64,000 nucleotides of DNA. Source: Acidobacteriota bacterium. GTDB lineage: Bacteria; Acidobacteriota; Blastocatellia; Pyrinomonadales; Pyrinomonadaceae. Below, one piece after another: positions 18,129-27,584 of this stretch; position 1 is the stretch's first letter; each line of letters starts with the position of its first letter. A program made the position numbers and the translations under genes. The stretch is from assembly GCA_023389035.1 (NCBI GenBank), contig JAEWFC010000030.1, positions 124,001-188,000 on the forward strand, in the 5' to 3' direction. The notes beneath the pieces are model-generated. The model was not told the DNA's origin, searched no databases, and worked only from the letters and a program-made list of their open reading frames with translations.

Positions 18129-18329
18129 TCACAAACCTTTCTCAGCCTTGCAATCCCTATCTATATAAATTAGACAATCCACCAACCAAAAGAGCATTCC
18201 CATCCCCAACGAAAGCCAGAGGGAATCCTTCAAATCAATGTTCATGAAAGTCGTCTGGATCAGCAAAATACACGCTACTATAAAGACGAATTTCGTAAAG
18301 CTTCTTTTCAGGAATTTTTTCGAACTCAT
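18129..18329 (-). CDS. Small two-helix membrane protein, candidate immunity partner of the Rhs protein
   Basis: 66 aa with two hydrophobic segments (residues about 13-30 and 34-52) and charged ends (KKFLKRSFTK; DRDCKAEKGL). It lies 40 bp downstream of the Rhs stop codon on the same strand. Small membrane proteins in this position are often immunity proteins for membrane-acting Rhs tails. The family is not recognised; coding status rests on position, hydrophobic pattern and start. Confidence 0.5.
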   Translation of the reverse strand: MSSKKFLKRSFTKFVFIVACILLIQTTFMNIDLKDSLWLSLGMGMLFWLVDCLIYIDRDCKAEKGL

Positions 18330-18369
18330 AATTTACATTGTGTCCTGTAGACGAAATCCAAGTATTGTT

Positions 18370-21300
18370 CTACCAAGTTGTACTTAGAGCAAGGCGGGTT
18401 ACAGTTCCAACTCCAAGAACGCTTAATGGATTTTCTTTTTCGCAAGCTGCAATAGCTTCAAAGATTCGAAAAGAAAATATCCTATTGCCAACATCGCGAA
18501 TTTCAACACTTGCATATGCACTACTAACTGCGGCCGCAACCCATCCGGTAGGACCACCAAGTCTGGCACCAACAACAGTTAGACCACTCCATGCAGCTAC
18601 AACCTGTGCTTTGGCAGCATCCCTAAATGCTTGCTGACGCGCCGCCCTTATTTTTGCACGAGCACATGCTTCAGCTCGCCTCTGCTGGTTCTTCCTGTCT
18701 TCATTAGGTGTGCCCCTCAAATTGCTGCTGCCACCTCCGCCGCCGCCACAAGTCGAGCCATAACATCGGGTTGCCGCGTAAGGAGTAAGGCCATCGATGG
18801 TGCCGCCAACAGAGCCGCCTCCACCCGAAAGAGCTGGTGAACTTCCTCGAATGGTTACATAACAATCTGGCCCAAGTGTTGGACCATTTGGCCCACTGAC
18901 TACCGTACACAATCCACTTGGATCAATGCCGTTTACAGGATCGCCTTCAACATAGGCATATCGGTTGAATGTTCGTGGATCGCCTACGGACATAGAGCCG
19001 TTGTAGGGATCTGGGGATGACCATCGCCCAGCTTGGGGTTCGAGTTTGCGGAACCATGTGTGTTGCTGACCGGTTGCCGAGTCGTTTTCGGTGAGGCCAT
19101 AGCCTTGTCTCGTAGCTTTGTCTGCGGAGTAACCTTGCTCTACCGTTCTCAAGCCCACGCCTACGCCAATGTCCTCACCAAACGCCTGATGATCAGTTCT
19201 CGCAACAACAAACCCGTTTGAATTTGTCACGGTCCGGACCGACCCCTGCCAGTCTTGTTGAACGTATTTCACACCACCTAAGGACTCAGCCGGAACGCCA
19301 TATTCGGCAACCAGCTTGCCAAAAGCGTCATAAACCATCAACTGCCATATGTCATTGATCTTCGTCGCCACTCGGTTCCCAAGAGCGTCATAGACCGTCC
19401 ATGCATCGGGCTGATTCGTTTTAGTCGATTTCACTTGCCGTCCGTTCGCGTCGTACGAGAATCCCATATCCCTGAACTTGGAATCGCTTACAACGAGCCC
19501 CGCATCGTCGTACGTCGTTCCGGTGCGGAAACGATTCGTCATCTTATCGATGTCGCCAGTTCCGGGAGAAGTGGCTTCTTCTATCGGTGTGAATGGCAAA
19601 GGACTGTCTTGTCCGGTTGTCGGATTGCTCGCCGCTTTCCGATACAGATTCCCAAACCGATCAAAGTCAAACACCTGCTTATAGGTCAACGAGCTGTTGT
19701 TTTCGCCGCGATGTTCTCTCGCCTCTTTCAGTCGCCCGAGATGATCATATGCAAATCGCTGAGACGACTGCATATTTGCTCCGATAAATGACTCTATCTT
19801 TCCAAGCTGGCCGTTGTTCTTCATCGTATCAACCGTCCCAATCACAACATCCGTTTTACCGTAGCCATACTCGTATTTCTGGAGCACGTCCGAACCCTTT
19901 ATCAAACTCTGCGCAGTCATCTGAAAACGGTCATTGAATGAATAAGTCTCATGCGTCCCGTTTCCGAAATCGATCTGGGAAAGCAGACCTTGGGCATTGT
20001 AAGTTAAACCTGTTACATACGTACGCTGGCCGTCAGAAACTTCGGCCAATCGACCGAAGTTGTCGATCTCGTTTTCCACTATGCGTCCGCTGGGATACTT
20101 CTGTGCGATCAGCTGTCCCGCAAGATTGTACGAATATTCCTGCAGGTAGCTCTCACTGCCGATGCTTTGAGTATGTTCCGCGACCTGACCGACCGAATTG
20201 TAGCGATAATTTTGAACTGTGGCAGGGGTCTGTTGTCCGCCCAACGAGACCGCTGCGGTTTGAACCTTTGTTAAACGCCCCTTGTTATAGAAGCCTGTTT
20301 CGGTTTCATCGTAAGTGTAAGTCACTTGCGGTGTCAGGTAGCCGCTGTCGGCAGTATAAGTGACAGATTCAACGCGGTTAAGCCCATCGTAGCTGAACGT
20401 GGATTTCACGCCCCTTGCATCGAACGCCTCTATGAGCAGATTGTCGGTATCGTAGTTATATACTCCAGTCCAGGTTCCACTTCCGACATGGGTACCGCTT
20501 GTATTGAGCGTCGCAATTGCCTCGACCTGTTTTTCGTGCGTCAGACGCGAAAGTCCGTCGTATTTGAAGACCCTTTCCTGGGTATTCGTACCGTCCGACT
20601 GCGTAACCTTCGTCAAATTGTCATTGCCGTCGTATTCGTAGTATGTTGGCTGATGTGGGCTGGCTGCTGTTCCTAATTCGCCATTTGAATTCGGCTCATC
20701 CACTCGGACGATTCTACCAAGGGGGTCCGCAATCTGCCTACGTTTTTTCCCGGCCTGATCGGTAATGGTCACAACAAGGCCACTGTATTCATTCGAGATG
20801 GTCGTACTGTCTTGTAGAGTCGTCTGCAATACTCTGCCTAGACCATCGAGTAACGTTACCGCTGAAAATTTGATGCCGCCAGGTCGACCGTCATTCAAAC
20901 TTGTTACCGTATATGGGCTGAAGGTCTTGATGGTGCGTCCCATGTTGTCGTACTCAACGTCGTCTGAGATATAACCCGCACCTGTCTGGCTCCGACTCCG
21001 GAAACCTTGCCCGACGCCATTATAAAAACTCCATGCAGACACACTTCGGGTCGCATCGAGGCTGCTTGTCGATTTTACGTGATAAGGAAAAACGGTATCG
21101 TTGTATTCCGTCTCCGCCCACGCACCATTTGGGGCATCAACGCGGGTCTGACGCAGGGTTTCCTCGTCGTACGAAAACGCAGTGCTCTGCATGTTCGCAT
21201 CGGTTGTGCTTAGTAGCAAACCCGTATTCAGATCGTATGAAAAAAGTGTTTCCAGCTGCCCGGTGTCGCCGTCCTTCTGTTTGATCGGCCAAGCATAGTA

Positions 21301-23862
21301 GTTGGAATTTGAATATTCCCATTCTCGTTGTTTGCAGCAGTCGGCCCCCGTTTCGATCAAATTCCCGACTACGTCGTATTTCATTGTCGTTTCGGTCTTT
21401 TTTGGATCGGAACCGTTCGTCGGATCAGCAAAAGCTGTCACTTTTGTAAGATTGCCGCGATAAAGAGTAGACACGTCATACATGGGAACTGGGTTGCATA
21501 CTTCCACCGGCGTGCAATTGCAGGCCATTAGAAACTCTCCATTAAGACATTCTGTTGGGCATTCTTCATAGCATTCTTGACCAGCCGGTGTCCCGGAGTT
21601 ATACGACGAATCATGCTGGGTGATCGGGGTTGAGCCATAGTCGACGAGAGTTTCGCCGTCATATTCATAATCGGTACGCGAAATCACAGTCGAACCGACG
21701 AATGTCTTGACTGAGAGCGGTAGATTAACAAGCCGGCGATTAACCCAATTGCTTGCCGTTTGATAATTGATCTCGGTACGCCGAAGTTCCGCTCCCAATA
21801 CACCCGGATCCGCAAAGTCGTGCTCGGCGATCTCGGTCTGGTTGTTGTAGCTGTCGTAGTCGAACGTAGTGGCTCGCGTCTGTCCTGCATCATTCGTTGA
21901 TTCGATCTTTTCGATTCGAATGTTCTTTCTCCCTGGAGCTGCGGGTTGGTTTTCCCAGAAGGTCTTCGTGTGAGACCAGATAATATCTGCTAGTGGGGGT
22001 TTGGTTTTGAGAAACGTGTCGGTCACAAGGCCGTCATCCCACTGTTGTGGAGCAATCTTTGCCCACGTTTCCGTGATCGTTCCGTCCGGCGCAGTCATAC
22101 GCGTCTCCGTTCTCGCATTTCCAGTGTTTCGAAAAACGGAATATGTGGTGACCGGAGCCGACCCGGCAGTAGTGCGACCGAGCCAATCGTCCGTCCGGGA
22201 GGTGTACGCCGGCACGTCCGTTAGCGGCGAAGAGAGCGTGAGGGGATAATTGTATTCCGTAGTAGCGGCAATTTCGCCGTCATTCGTCACTGAACCCGTG
22301 CTATTCAGACTCGTCGAATTGACGGTCATATTTCTCAAGCTGCTCACTTTATAGATCATTCCCCAAGCTGGCGAGTAGTCGTATCGGTATCCCGTTTTGT
22401 TGCCTGGAAAATAAACGTATTTTAGAACTCTAGCCGACGGCGGCACTGTGTGTTCGCTGATGGTTCCTGTAAATCGCTGTGTCGTCGTGTCAAATGTTAG
22501 CGTATCGTAATAGAAACGAATGGTCTGGCGCGGACCATCAGTCCCAATTCCGGGAACAGTGACAGCAACAAGTTTGTCGCCTTCATAGTGAAAGTTAATG
22601 AATCGATTGAGCGTGTCTTTAATGTAGCTCAATCTGCCGTTCGATCCGGCATATGCTATTTGGGTAATGTTGCCGTGCCTGTCGGTTAACTTGGTCGGAT
22701 AAAAGAAGTTCGAACCACTTTGAAGTCTTGTATAAATTGTCTTTGAGCCATCTGTGTGCTTTACAAGCACATTATTGTCAACTTGGCTGCCGTTAGCGGT
22801 TATATCGAGCCGAACGAAAGTTCCATCGGCAGACTCATAACTCCTAGCATAGTTATTTCCAGAAACATAATGTAGTTGGTGCCTTGTCCCGTTCGGTGAG
22901 GATAGCGAAAAGTTGTAGTAGTCGAGTCGCTGAAGCCTGCCCAGAGTCATTTTGAAGCCCGGGGCAAGCCAGTCTGCGTCCTGGTTGTATCGGTATTGGG
23001 GGGGGAAACTGCCGACCGGGGCGCGCCATTCGCTCCAAAGCCTGCTGTTATATGAGATATCAATGCCTGCGTCAGAATTTCGTCCTGAAAGAGAAGCTAC
23101 TGGTATATTAAAACCAAAACTGGAACTTCCGGGTCGCTCCAAGGCCCGGTTCAGAGCTGCCGGTGCGTTCATTGTTTGTGCTTCTGTTTGTCCGGTCGGG
23201 GTACCTAGGTTCTCTTGGGGTGAAAAATAAGTTCTATAAAGTTCTTCGGGTACGTCATCAAAGAATTCGGTGAGCGGCCGATCATTTCCTTCTGTTGGTA
23301 TCACGCGGACGATAAAATCTTTTCTATACCCTTCCGTTTTCAATGAAATCTTCGTTTCGCCAACACGAGTCCCGGTTAACTGGTCAGTTGCCACCTTGGC
23401 TACATTGCAATCTTCAACCTCCCAAGTTAACGAAAGCCCATTGATGGTTGTACCGCTCTTGTCGACAGGCACTGCCGATAATGGAATAGACGAGCCTTTT
23501 TCGACCTCGATCACATCCGAAAATGGAGTAGCAATTCTGTCGACATTTGAGCGTTTCGATGAGTTTCGCTTTTCCCTAGGGTCGCTCTCGCTGGTGACGC
23601 TAGGTTTTTCAATGACGGTTGCAATAAGGTTTGGGAGACCGAGCATTGTTTCAGCAAGTGTTGCCAAGACCGGTTTCTCTTGAACGAGTCCCAGAACTGG
23701 TCTCGGCTCATTCGTGCGATCCACGGCGAATACAGGAAGCGGTATTGAGACTGGTAGAAGCAGGGCTAAGATGACGAGTAGAGCCGATACTTTTCGGACG
23801 ACGTCATCTTGGGCGTTTGAATTGTTTGCATCTGCACTAGAATAACGGCGATTACGGATCAT
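18370..23862 (-). CDS. Rhs/YD-repeat protein with variable C-terminal tail
   Basis: About 1830 aa. An N-terminal hydrophobic segment (VSALLVILALLLPVSIPLPVFAV) targets it for export. An Ig/Big2-like domain follows (IEVEKGSSIPLSAVPVDKSG). A long series of YD repeats follows (for example YDGLNRVESVTYT, YNLAGQLIAQKYPSGR). It closes with the Rhs core (RWSSPDPYNG...RTFNRYAYVEGDPVNGIDPSGL). After DPSGL the last 180 or so residues are unrelated to the core: Gly-rich linkers, a Cys pair, a basic helix and a hydrophobic stretch (GPTGWVAAAVSSAYASVEI). I take the ATG at 23862 because GGAGAA stands 9 nt before it; an upstream ATG at 23904 has no such site. The tail could be a toxin, with the gene at 18129 as immunity. 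Confidence 0.85.
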   Translation of the reverse strand: MIRNRRYSSADANNSNAQDDVVRKVSALLVILALLLPVSIPLPVFAVDRTNEPRPVLGLVQEKPVLATLAETMLGLPNLIATVIEKPSVTSESDPREKRNSSKRSNVDRIATPFSDVIEVEKGSSIPLSAVPVDKSGTTINGLSLTWEVEDCNVAKVATDQLTGTRVGETKISLKTEGYRKDFIVRVIPTEGNDRPLTEFFDDVPEELYRTYFSPQENLGTPTGQTEAQTMNAPAALNRALERPGSSSFGFNIPVASLSGRNSDAGIDISYNSRLWSEWRAPVGSFPPQYRYNQDADWLAPGFKMTLGRLQRLDYYNFSLSSPNGTRHQLHYVSGNNYARSYESADGTFVRLDITANGSQVDNNVLVKHTDGSKTIYTRLQSGSNFFYPTKLTDRHGNITQIAYAGSNGRLSYIKDTLNRFINFHYEGDKLVAVTVPGIGTDGPRQTIRFYYDTLTFDTTTQRFTGTISEHTVPPSARVLKYVYFPGNKTGYRYDYSPAWGMIYKVSSLRNMTVNSTSLNSTGSVTNDGEIAATTEYNYPLTLSSPLTDVPAYTSRTDDWLGRTTAGSAPVTTYSVFRNTGNARTETRMTAPDGTITETWAKIAPQQWDDGLVTDTFLKTKPPLADIIWSHTKTFWENQPAAPGRKNIRIEKIESTNDAGQTRATTFDYDSYNNQTEIAEHDFADPGVLGAELRRTEINYQTASNWVNRRLVNLPLSVKTFVGSTVISRTDYEYDGETLVDYGSTPITQHDSSYNSGTPAGQECYEECPTECLNGEFLMACNCTPVEVCNPVPMYDVSTLYRGNLTKVTAFADPTNGSDPKKTETTMKYDVVGNLIETGADCCKQREWEYSNSNYYAWPIKQKDGDTGQLETLFSYDLNTGLLLSTTDANMQSTAFSYDEETLRQTRVDAPNGAWAETEYNDTVFPYHVKSTSSLDATRSVSAWSFYNGVGQGFRSRSQTGAGYISDDVEYDNMGRTIKTFSPYTVTSLNDGRPGGIKFSAVTLLDGLGRVLQTTLQDSTTISNEYSGLVVTITDQAGKKRRQIADPLGRIVRVDEPNSNGELGTAASPHQPTYYEYDGNDNLTKVTQSDGTNTQERVFKYDGLSRLTHEKQVEAIATLNTSGTHVGSGTWTGVYNYDTDNLLIEAFDARGVKSTFSYDGLNRVESVTYTADSGYLTPQVTYTYDETETGFYNKGRLTKVQTAAVSLGGQQTPATVQNYRYNSVGQVAEHTQSIGSESYLQEYSYNLAGQLIAQKYPSGRIVENEIDNFGRLAEVSDGQRTYVTGLTYNAQGLLSQIDFGNGTHETYSFNDRFQMTAQSLIKGSDVLQKYEYGYGKTDVVIGTVDTMKNNGQLGKIESFIGANMQSSQRFAYDHLGRLKEAREHRGENNSSLTYKQVFDFDRFGNLYRKAASNPTTGQDSPLPFTPIEEATSPGTGDIDKMTNRFRTGTTYDDAGLVVSDSKFRDMGFSYDANGRQVKSTKTNQPDAWTVYDALGNRVATKINDIWQLMVYDAFGKLVAEYGVPAESLGGVKYVQQDWQGSVRTVTNSNGFVVARTDHQAFGEDIGVGVGLRTVEQGYSADKATRQGYGLTENDSATGQQHTWFRKLEPQAGRWSSPDPYNGSMSVGDPRTFNRYAYVEGDPVNGIDPSGLCTVVSGPNGPTLGPDCYVTIRGSSPALSGGGGSVGGTIDGLTPYAATRCYGSTCGGGGGGSSNLRGTPNEDRKNQQRRAEACARAKIRAARQQAFRDAAKAQVVAAWSGLTVVGARLGGPTGWVAAAVSSAYASVEIRDVGNRIFSFRIFEAIAACEKENPLSVLGVGTVTRLALSTTW

Positions 23863-23951
23863 GATCTTTTTCTCCATCGAACGCTCAACGGCGTGGCACA
23901 ACATTGCGTGACTGGAAGGGGAATTGCACGGGCAACTGAGAGCCGACCTTG

Positions 23952-25031
23952 CTATCTTCGATAAGGAGCCGGAACAGGTACATCACCAGATTGTCCCCAG
24001 TGCTGCTGGCGGAGGGTACCACTGGAAGATTTACGGATGTACCAGTTCCCGTTTGAGGGTCGCCATGATGCGATGTCAGATTTTCCGTCGCCATCATAAT
24101 CGCCAGGAACGGCAATGTCGCCGGATTGATCTCCCCAGCTTTGCGTCCACCAACTCTGGGTGGAGCTAGAATAGATGTACCAAGTATTGGTGTTCCGCCA
24201 TACCGCGTGATCAGTTTTTCCGTCGCCGTCGTAATCCGCGGGAACCGGCTTATCGCCGGACTGCCCCCAAGCAAAAGAAGCTTGCGTGAGCGAGTTGCTC
24301 TGCATGACGTACCAAGTGCCGTTGCTGTTTCTCCAAAGTGCGAAGTCCGCTTTTCCGTCGCCATCGAAATCACTGGGAAGTGGAATATCTCCGCTGTTGC
24401 CGTATTCGAAGCTGCTCACTTGACCTGTAGCCATTCGCCGGACCCACCAGTTGTTAGTAGTCGGGCGGAACAATGCAAGATCGGTCATTCCATCGCCATC
24501 GAAATCGGCTGGGACTGGAACATCGCCACTACTCCCAAAATTGATCACTACAAAATTATTTCCGTTCCCAGACTCGAGCAGATACCAGTTGCCGTCCGAT
24601 GGTCGGAAAACGCAGAAGTCGGTTTTGCCATCCGCATCGAAATCGCCGGGAGAGGGCACATCCCCGGAAGTACCGAAAGCAACCGTAGCTGTTGGACCAT
24701 TCTCATCCATCACGTACCAGTAGCCCGTTGAGACTCGCCAGACCGCAAGATCCGTCGGAGCTGGATTGATTGGTTCCGATGTCGCGACCAACTTTTCGCC
24801 CGCATATAAATATTCTCGAACCGGAGCGGTAGCATTGTAGTTTGGTGTAGATGAGCTAATGGCATTCGATCGGGATTTAAGCCCCGACAAGCTCGTGGAA
24901 CTTGTCCCGTTCGATAGGAATCCGAAGTTCGCAAGGACGCCTGTCGATACGATCAGTGCAATTGCAAGCACGATGAAATAGACGAAAAGCGACGGACGCT
25001 TTGTCGGGGTACGGGAAGCCGAGGGGGTCAT
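23952..25031 (-). CDS. Membrane-anchored FG-GAP/VCBS-repeat protein with an Rhs-like linker
   Basis: 359 aa. Residues about 13-35 are a single hydrophobic anchor after a short polar N-terminus. Residues about 68-85 read VREYLYAGEKLVATSEP, a phrase typical of the ends of Rhs/YD proteins. Residues about 90-359 are six tandem repeats of the DFDADGKTDFCVFRPSDGNWYL type. It is 90 bp upstream of the Rhs start on the same strand, so the two probably form one unit. A surface beta-propeller that acts with the Rhs shell is a reasonable inference; ligand unknown. Confidence 0.75.
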   Translation of the reverse strand: MTPSASRTPTKRPSLFVYFIVLAIALIVSTGVLANFGFLSNGTSSTSLSGLKSRSNAISSSTPNYNATAPVREYLYAGEKLVATSEPINPAPTDLAVWRVSTGYWYVMDENGPTATVAFGTSGDVPSPGDFDADGKTDFCVFRPSDGNWYLLESGNGNNFVVINFGSSGDVPVPADFDGDGMTDLALFRPTTNNWWVRRMATGQVSSFEYGNSGDIPLPSDFDGDGKADFALWRNSNGTWYVMQSNSLTQASFAWGQSGDKPVPADYDGDGKTDHAVWRNTNTWYIYSSSTQSWWTQSWGDQSGDIAVPGDYDGDGKSDIASWRPSNGNWYIRKSSSGTLRQQHWGQSGDVPVPAPYRR

Positions 25032-25980
25032 GGGGCTACTCCTGCGTATAAGCGGTTTATAACTGATCCTTTTCGTCGGGATCGGGAGATGAATCGTTTG
25101 AACGATTCAATGAAATTTGTTCCAGGAAAGGTAGCAGTGGTCTTTCGAATTTGTCAAGAAAAATTTTTGACGATGTAATGAGGTCGTTTCGAGTCGCAAA
25201 TGAAAGGTGAGCAAAACGATCCGTGTACTGGAATTTTCTTGGCCCCAACTTCTAGGACCTTCGACGTAGTCGGCTTCAACCTGCATTGTCGCTCGGAGAC
25301 ATTTTCAAAACCACCTCTGAACGCCCGGCAAAACGGAACTACCAGTACGATTCCTCGCTTTTCAATTATAAAGCGAAAAAATCGAGGAAACCTTAATTCC
25401 AAATGGCCTGGAAGCAGAACTTACTCGCTTGGGATTAATGACCAGGGGATTAATTGAAAGTCCGGGCACTGATTTACCGACAAAATCGGACTGTAATGTT
25501 TTACGCTTTTACTCATTTGTAATAAAGACAGAAAAACATTGAAGAAATGGAGAACAACACTATGCACACATTTATACGATAGCTGGGCTTTTGTAGTCGC
25601 AGACACTCTTTCGATGAAGCTCAGACCTGACTGGTGAAACGACGAAATGTGTTAGCCGAGTCAGGGTCAAGACAAACATTCGAAAGCGGGATTATTCGAT
25701 ATAGTGCAGCCTCGACACCAACCAAATTCAGGCCGCGTCCGAAAGTCGGCGCAAATTTCTAAACTTTGTGCAAAATGTCTCTGCTGTAAACGTCGCCGCC
25801 TCAGATAAAAGTTTCATTGTTCTCGACGATATTTAGTTTCTGCAGTAACTCGAATCGAACGAAACCGAGATGATCGAGCCGATGAAAATCTCGTTCCCTG
25901 CCTGTTAGTCGTCAGGAATTTCACTGCGGTAGCGGAGCGCACCAACCAACCCCCGGTTCCGTTAAAAGGAGAAGATAGTT
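25032..25980. other. Non-coding stretch between divergent genes
   Basis: About 950 bp with no convincing gene in either direction. It must carry the promoters of the minus-strand VCBS-Rhs unit and the plus-strand 25981-29720 unit. It is visibly more A/T-rich than the flanks. I see no repeat or hairpin worth naming. The plus-strand side ends with AAGGAGAAG, the ribosome site of the next gene. Confidence 0.5.
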
Positions 25981-26614
25981 ATGGGAATGGCAAATAAATA
26001 TTGCGACCTTATCAATGATAATTTCGGAGGGACGTATTACCCGACATGGTTACCAAGCGTAAATATGTTGTTGGGAGACTATGGGATCCTGGATGATGAT
26101 GTGTTCACGAAGCAGGGAAATATTCGCGATCTCGGCATTCATTTCCAGGCCGATCTCGGGTCACCGATCGAGGATTTTGAATTCAAAATCGCAGGGCACC
26201 AGCCTAACCGATATTAATGCTGGAGTAGGCGGTTTCGTCAATGTCGGATTGCGGTTCAAGTTCGCTCGCAAGTTTGACACATTCTTTCTTGCGGCGGATT
26301 GCCAACAGAGCTTAATGCTTGAGCAGCCGGCGATCGTTCGCCAAGTGAAGAACGTGTTCCGAGGTTTCGGAATGAAGAAATACTACGTCGTGATGGAAGT
26401 CTTGAAGGCAGGCTCTACAACCATTCTCATTTCCGCGGAGAAAAATGCAGAGTTTGAAATAGAGGCTAAAACAGAGCAGGTCCCCAATATTGACCTGAGA
26501 AACCCGTCCATCGGCATAACGGTAAGAAAGGCAACCAATATGGGCTTCAAGCTTACTGCTTCTGCAGGGTTGACGCCGATCATCGGTCTGTCTAGGGAAA
26601 TTACTTTCAAATAA
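25981..26614 (+). pseudogene. Frameshifted gene of unknown function, first of the CHAP/patatin unit
   Basis: A strong AAGGAGAAG precedes ATG 25981. The first frame gives 70 or so sensible residues (NKYCDLINDNFGGTYYPTWL; LGDYGILDDDVF; DLGIHFQADLG) and then stops at 26215. A +1 frame opens across the same point and continues from about GTSLTDINAGVGG to SREITFK at 26614. Joined, they make a protein of about 210 aa. The break lies near 26195-26212. It is either a real frameshift mutation, a sequencing error, or programmed. I do not recognise the family; the N-terminal GDYGIL...GNIRDLGI phrase looks like a conserved small-domain signature. Confidence 0.6.
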
Positions 26615-26668
26615 GAAGCCGGACCTGCGCTTCATTTCGTCCAGCACAAATAGCAAGGAGAAGAATAA

Positions 26669-27460
26669 ATGAGATACCCCGGTCGCATTATCAAGAAAGG
26701 TGAAAGTGACGCAAACGTAGTGAGGGCAGTAAAGAAGGAACTCAATGCCGCGCTTGGCATTGGAAGTGATCCGAATCTAAGACTCGACCCAGATAACTCG
26801 ACGTTTGGGGACAGGACGGCACAAATAGTCAAGCTCTTTCAATCCCGACGTGTAGATCAACTCGGCGCACCTTTAAAACAAGATGGAGAGATCGGTTCGA
26901 TAACCTGGGCGGCCCTTTTCGGGCAGAAATCTGTAGTTTCCACCCCTTCGATCAACGATAGATTCATTAATGTGGTTCTCAGGATTGCCGCCGGAGAAGC
27001 GGAAAAGCGCGTTCGTGAGAAACCAAAGAACTCTAACAAGGGTCCGGAGGTAAGCCAGTACTTAAAAAGAGCCGGCGTATCTCCCGGCCTTGCTTGGTGT
27101 TGTGCATTTGTCTACTGGTGTTTTGATGAAGCATCGAAGGAAATGGCCCGCCCAAACCCGATGGTCAGAACCGCAGGTTGTTTAGATCACTGGCGGCGTT
27201 CACCCGCGGCTGGAGCGACTAGGATCTCTCATCGCGACGCGAAGCAAAATCCAAGTCTAGTAAGGCCGGGAATGATTTTCATTGTTGATCACGGACGTGG
27301 GCTGGGGCATACCGGGCTAATCGACATCGTGTCTGGCGGCTTCATTTCCACAATAGAAGGGAACACTGATGCAAGCATGACTCGCGAAGGCGGCGGCGTT
27401 TATCGTCTAAGGCGAAAGATCACTGATATCAATACTGGATTCATTGAGTACCGTGGGTAA
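26669..27460 (+). CDS. Peptidoglycan-binding plus CHAP/NlpC-P60-like amidase
   Basis: 263 aa without a signal peptide. Residues 1-90 are a peptidoglycan-binding-like helical domain (DANVVRAVKKELNAAL...FGDRTAQIVKLFQ...GEIGSITWAALFG). Residues about 100-263 match a CHAP/TIGR02594-like Cys peptidase: nucleophile Cys in LAWCCAFVYWCF, His in GLGHTGLIDIV, then EGNT. It should cut peptide bonds in peptidoglycan. Lack of a signal means it needs lysis or a dedicated export route, as for endolysins and effectors. GGAG lies upstream of the ATG. It is sandwiched between the frameshifted gene and the patatin gene. Confidence 0.8.
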   Translation: MRYPGRIIKKGESDANVVRAVKKELNAALGIGSDPNLRLDPDNSTFGDRTAQIVKLFQSRRVDQLGAPLKQDGEIGSITWAALFGQKSVVSTPSINDRFINVVLRIAAGEAEKRVREKPKNSNKGPEVSQYLKRAGVSPGLAWCCAFVYWCFDEASKEMARPNPMVRTAGCLDHWRRSPAAGATRISHRDAKQNPSLVRPGMIFIVDHGRGLGHTGLIDIVSGGFISTIEGNTDASMTREGGGVYRLRRKITDINTGFIEYRG

Positions 27461-27584
27461 TGAGGATCGGCGTGCTCCAAAAGTTCCACGACTTCGGAAC
27501 CGGACGACTTGTTGCCTAAGAGTGGTCGGTCGCTCTTTTTAGGGTAGTTCATTGGGACGGTGAGTAAACTGGAGGTTATGAGAT

